Shown here: positions 62,113 through 64,000 of the stretch, piece after piece
Numbering within the stretch: the stretch's first letter is position 1
Layout of the letters: each line of letters begins with the position of its first letter
NCBI RefSeq assembly: GCF_014203425.1
Contig: NZ_JACHJC010000001.1
Coordinates: 930,001-994,000 of the forward strand
Reading direction: 5' to 3'
DNA: 64,000 bases
Source: Micromonospora echinospora
Lineage (GTDB): Bacteria > Actinomycetota > Actinomycetes > Mycobacteriales > Micromonosporaceae
The notes under the pieces: generated by a model
Databases searched by the model: none
Told to the model about the DNA's origin: nothing
Seen by the model: only the letters and a program-made list of their open reading frames with translations
Translations under genes and position numbers: made by a program

Positions 62113-63465
62113 GTGAATCTCTACCTCGCGGCGCAGGACCCGACGCTTGCCGACTTCGGCAAGGACCCGTGGTGGCTGGTCCTCGGCAAGATCCTCTTCG
62201 CGTTCGTCGTCGCCGTGGCGGCCACGCTGCTGGGCGTCTGGTTCGAGCGCCGGGTCGTGGGCCGGATGGCGGTGCGGCCCGGTCCCAACCAGGCCGGCCC
62301 GTTCGGTCTGCTCCAGACGCTCGCCGACGGCGTGAAGCTGGCCTTCAAGGAGGACATCCTCCCGCGCAAGGCCGACAAGGTCGTCTACTTCTTCGCCCCG
62401 GTGATCTCCGTGGTCTGCGCGGTCACCGCGCTGTCGGTGATTCCGTTCGGGCCGATGGTGAGCATCTTCGGGCACCGCACGCCGCTGCAGGTCACCGACG
62501 TGTCGGTGGCGGTGCTGGTGGTGCTGGCGTTCTCCTCGCTGGCCGTGTACGGCATCGTGCTCGGCGGCTGGGCCAGCGGCTCCACGTACCCTCTCCTCGG
62601 TGGTCTGCGCTCCGCCGCCCAGCTGGTGTCCTACGAGGTCACCATGGGCCTGAGCGTGGTCGCGGTCTTCATGACCGCCGGCACCATGTCGACCAGCGGG
62701 ATCGTCGCCGCGCAGGGCGACGGCACCCGGCTGAGCATCGGCGGCTTCGAGGTCGCGGCCCCCGGCTGGTACGCGATCCTGCTGCTGCCCAGCTTCATCA
62801 TGTTCTTCATCGCCATCGTCGGTGAGACCAACCGGGCGCCGTTCGACCTGCCCGAGGCGGAGTCGGAGCTGGTGGCCGGCTTCCAGACCGAGTACAGCTC
62901 GCTGAAGTTCGCGCTGTTCATGCTCAGCGAGTACGTCGCGATGGTGACGATGTCGGCGTTCACGGTGACCCTCTTCCTCGGCGGCTGGCACGCGCCGTGG
63001 CCGATCACGATCTGGTCGGGCGCCAACGAGGGCTGGTGGCCGATGCTGTGGTTCTTCGGCAAGGTCATCCTGCTGGTCTTCGTCTTCGTCTGGCTGCGCG
63101 GCACGCTGCCCCGGCTCCGCTACGACCAGTTCATGCGCTTCGGCTGGAAGGTGCTGCTGCCGCTGAACCTGGTCTGGATCATGGTGCTCGCCGGGCTGCG
63201 CTCGATCGAGGACTGGCAGGCCCGGGACCGGCTACTCGTCACCGCCGTCGGCGCGGGCGTGCTGCTGCTGGTCACGCTCTTCTGGCCGAGCCGGAAGAAG
63301 GAACTCAAGCCGTCGCCCCAGGAGCAGGCGGACAGCCGGCCGTACGGCAGCTTCCCGCTGCCGCCGATGGATCTTCAGGTTCCGCCGAGCCCGCGTACCA
63401 AGCGCGTGCTCGCCGAGCGGGAGCCGGCCAACGTCGTCGCCGGCCCGGACTCCAGGGAGGTGTGA
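62113..63465 (+). CDS. nuoH: NADH-quinone oxidoreductase subunit H
   Basis: A 450-residue membrane subunit linking the peripheral arm to the proton-pumping arm. [20 protein letters not shown] and [20 protein letters not shown] are the quinone-channel signatures; eight membrane helices are expected. The C-terminal tail of about 60 residues ([20 protein letters not shown]) is an actinobacterial extension. GTG 62113 with AAAGG upstream is preferred; starting at 62041 would add 24 residues from the repeat. Confidence 0.95.
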   Translation: MNLYLAAQDPTLADFGKDPWWLVLGKILFAFVVAVAATLLGVWFERRVVGRMAVRPGPNQAGPFGLLQTLADGVKLAFKEDILPRKADKVVYFFAPVISVVCAVTALSVIPFGPMVSIFGHRTPLQVTDVSVAVLVVLAFSSLAVYGIVLGGWASGSTYPLLGGLRSAAQLVSYEVTMGLSVVAVFMTAGTMSTSGIVAAQGDGTRLSIGGFEVAAPGWYAILLLPSFIMFFIAIVGETNRAPFDLPEAESELVAGFQTEYSSLKFALFMLSEYVAMVTMSAFTVTLFLGGWHAPWPITIWSGANEGWWPMLWFFGKVILLVFVFVWLRGTLPRLRYDQFMRFGWKVLLPLNLVWIMVLAGLRSIEDWQARDRLLVTAVGAGVLLLVTLFWPSRKKELKPSPQEQADSRPYGSFPLPPMDLQVPPSPRTKRVLAEREPANVVAGPDSREV

Positions 63466-63466
63466 C

Positions 63467-64000
63467 GTGGGCGCGATCACCGGAACGTTCAAGGGCTTCG
63501 GTGTCACCTTCTCGCACATGTTCAAGAAGGTCGTCACCACCGACTACCCGTTCAAGCCGCCGGTCTCGGCGCCGCGCTACCACGGGCGGCACATCCTCAA
63601 CCGGCACCCGGACGGGCTGGAGAAGTGCATCGGCTGCGAGCTGTGCGCCTGGGCCTGCCCGGCCGACGCGATCTACGTCGAGGGTGGCGACAACACCGAG
63701 GAGCAGCGCTTCTCCCCGGGTGAGCGGTACGCCAGCATCTACCAGATCAACTACGCCCGGTGCATCTTCTGCGGGCTCTGCATCGAGGCCTGCCCGACCC
63801 GTTCGCTCACCATGAGCAACGAGTACGAGCTGGCCCGGGACAACCGGCAGGACCTCATCTTCACGAAGGAGCAGCTGCTCGCGCCGCTGCTCGAGGGCAT
63901 GGAGCAGCCGCCGCACCCGATGCGGCTGGGCGACAGCGAGAAGGACTACTACGTCGGCGCGCTGACCAACCCGGGCACCTCGGCGGGCGCCGAGCGCTCG
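63467..64000 (+). CDS. nuoI: NADH-quinone oxidoreductase subunit I (partial)
   Basis: The first 178 codons of a gene that continues beyond the window. Two 4Fe-4S ferredoxin motifs, [12 protein letters not shown] and [12 protein letters not shown], bind clusters N6a and N6b, which carry electrons from NuoG to NuoB. GTG 63467 lies one base after the nuoH stop with GGGAGG upstream. Residues after about 150 are a charged tail. Confidence 0.96.
   Translation, partial: MGAITGTFKGFGVTFSHMFKKVVTTDYPFKPPVSAPRYHGRHILNRHPDGLEKCIGCELCAWACPADAIYVEGGDNTEEQRFSPGERYASIYQINYARCIFCGLCIEACPTRSLTMSNEYELARDNRQDLIFTKEQLLAPLLEGMEQPPHPMRLGDSEKDYYVGALTNPGTSAGAERS

Overview
The window is GC-rich chromosomal DNA from an actinomycete, most likely Micromonospora or a close relative in the Micromonosporaceae. 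The reasons are the very high G+C, frequent GTG starts, TGATG/ATGA operon overlaps, the futalosine menaquinone route, a BldC-like regulator, complex I in actinobacterial order, and short GGGCCC/GTTAA intergenic repeats that I associate with Micromonospora. The genus is an inference. No rRNA, tRNA, CRISPR array or insertion sequence was seen.

Layout. 0-3.8 kb: System II cytochrome c maturation operon (resA-like C-terminus, ccdA, resB, ccsB). 3.8-6.7 kb: small unknown gene, DUF234-type ATPase behind an inverted repeat, and a divergent MarR/AhpD-like pair sharing tandem operators. 6.8-10.9 kb: late menaquinone genes mqnL, mqnP, mqnM (UbiD, UbiA, UbiX families) with a class I terpene synthase between mqnP and mqnM. 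10.9-15.8 kb: BldC-like and Lrp regulators, SDR, Cds1-like cysteine desulfhydrase, glycolipid-binding-fold protein, two tandem AlpA-like HTH genes, two small overlapping genes. 15.8-21.5 kb: DEAD-box helicase with an RG-rich tail, a Pro/Ala-rich membrane protein, an NlpC/P60 hydrolase. 21.7-26.6 kb: mqnE, two small membrane proteins, divergent secreted C39 and M14 peptidases. 26.6-29.7 kb: cobalamin riboswitch and btuF-btuC-btuD. 29.9-36.9 kb: VOC protein, ABC exporter, an orphan type VII (WXG100/EspC-like) cassette, HelD-like helicase. 37-42.6 kb: toxin-antitoxin pair, ArsR/MFS pair, mqnA, two tandem serine hydrolases. 43-46.7 kb: paaABCDE. 46.7-52.5 kb: membrane protein, exported-peptide/amidase pair, mqnC, LPXTG surface protein, menG. 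52.6-64 kb: geranylgeranyl-reductase-family protein and nuoA to nuoI (nuoI runs off the end).

How it fits together. Most of the window serves respiration. MqnA, MqnE and MqnC make the naphthoquinone precursor. MqnP, MqnL, MqnM and MenG prenylate, decarboxylate and methylate it, the GGR/MenJ-like enzyme probably saturates the side chain, and NuoA-I reduce the quinone. The Res/Ccs proteins mature c-type cytochromes downstream. mqnB and mqnD are not in the window. Between these blocks lie accessory modules: toxin-antitoxin, type VII cassette, phenylacetate degradation, cobalamin uptake and cell-wall enzymes.

The most unusual points are: a repeat element inserted in frame in ccdA that brings a TTA codon; a signal-peptide micro-ORF overlapping a leaderless-looking amidase; a ribosome-site-masking hairpin after the cobalamin aptamer; two compensatorily related GNRA hairpins flanking the LPXTG gene with a possible small RNA; a terpene synthase inside the menaquinone block; and repeat-derived N-terminal coding at paaB and nuoH.
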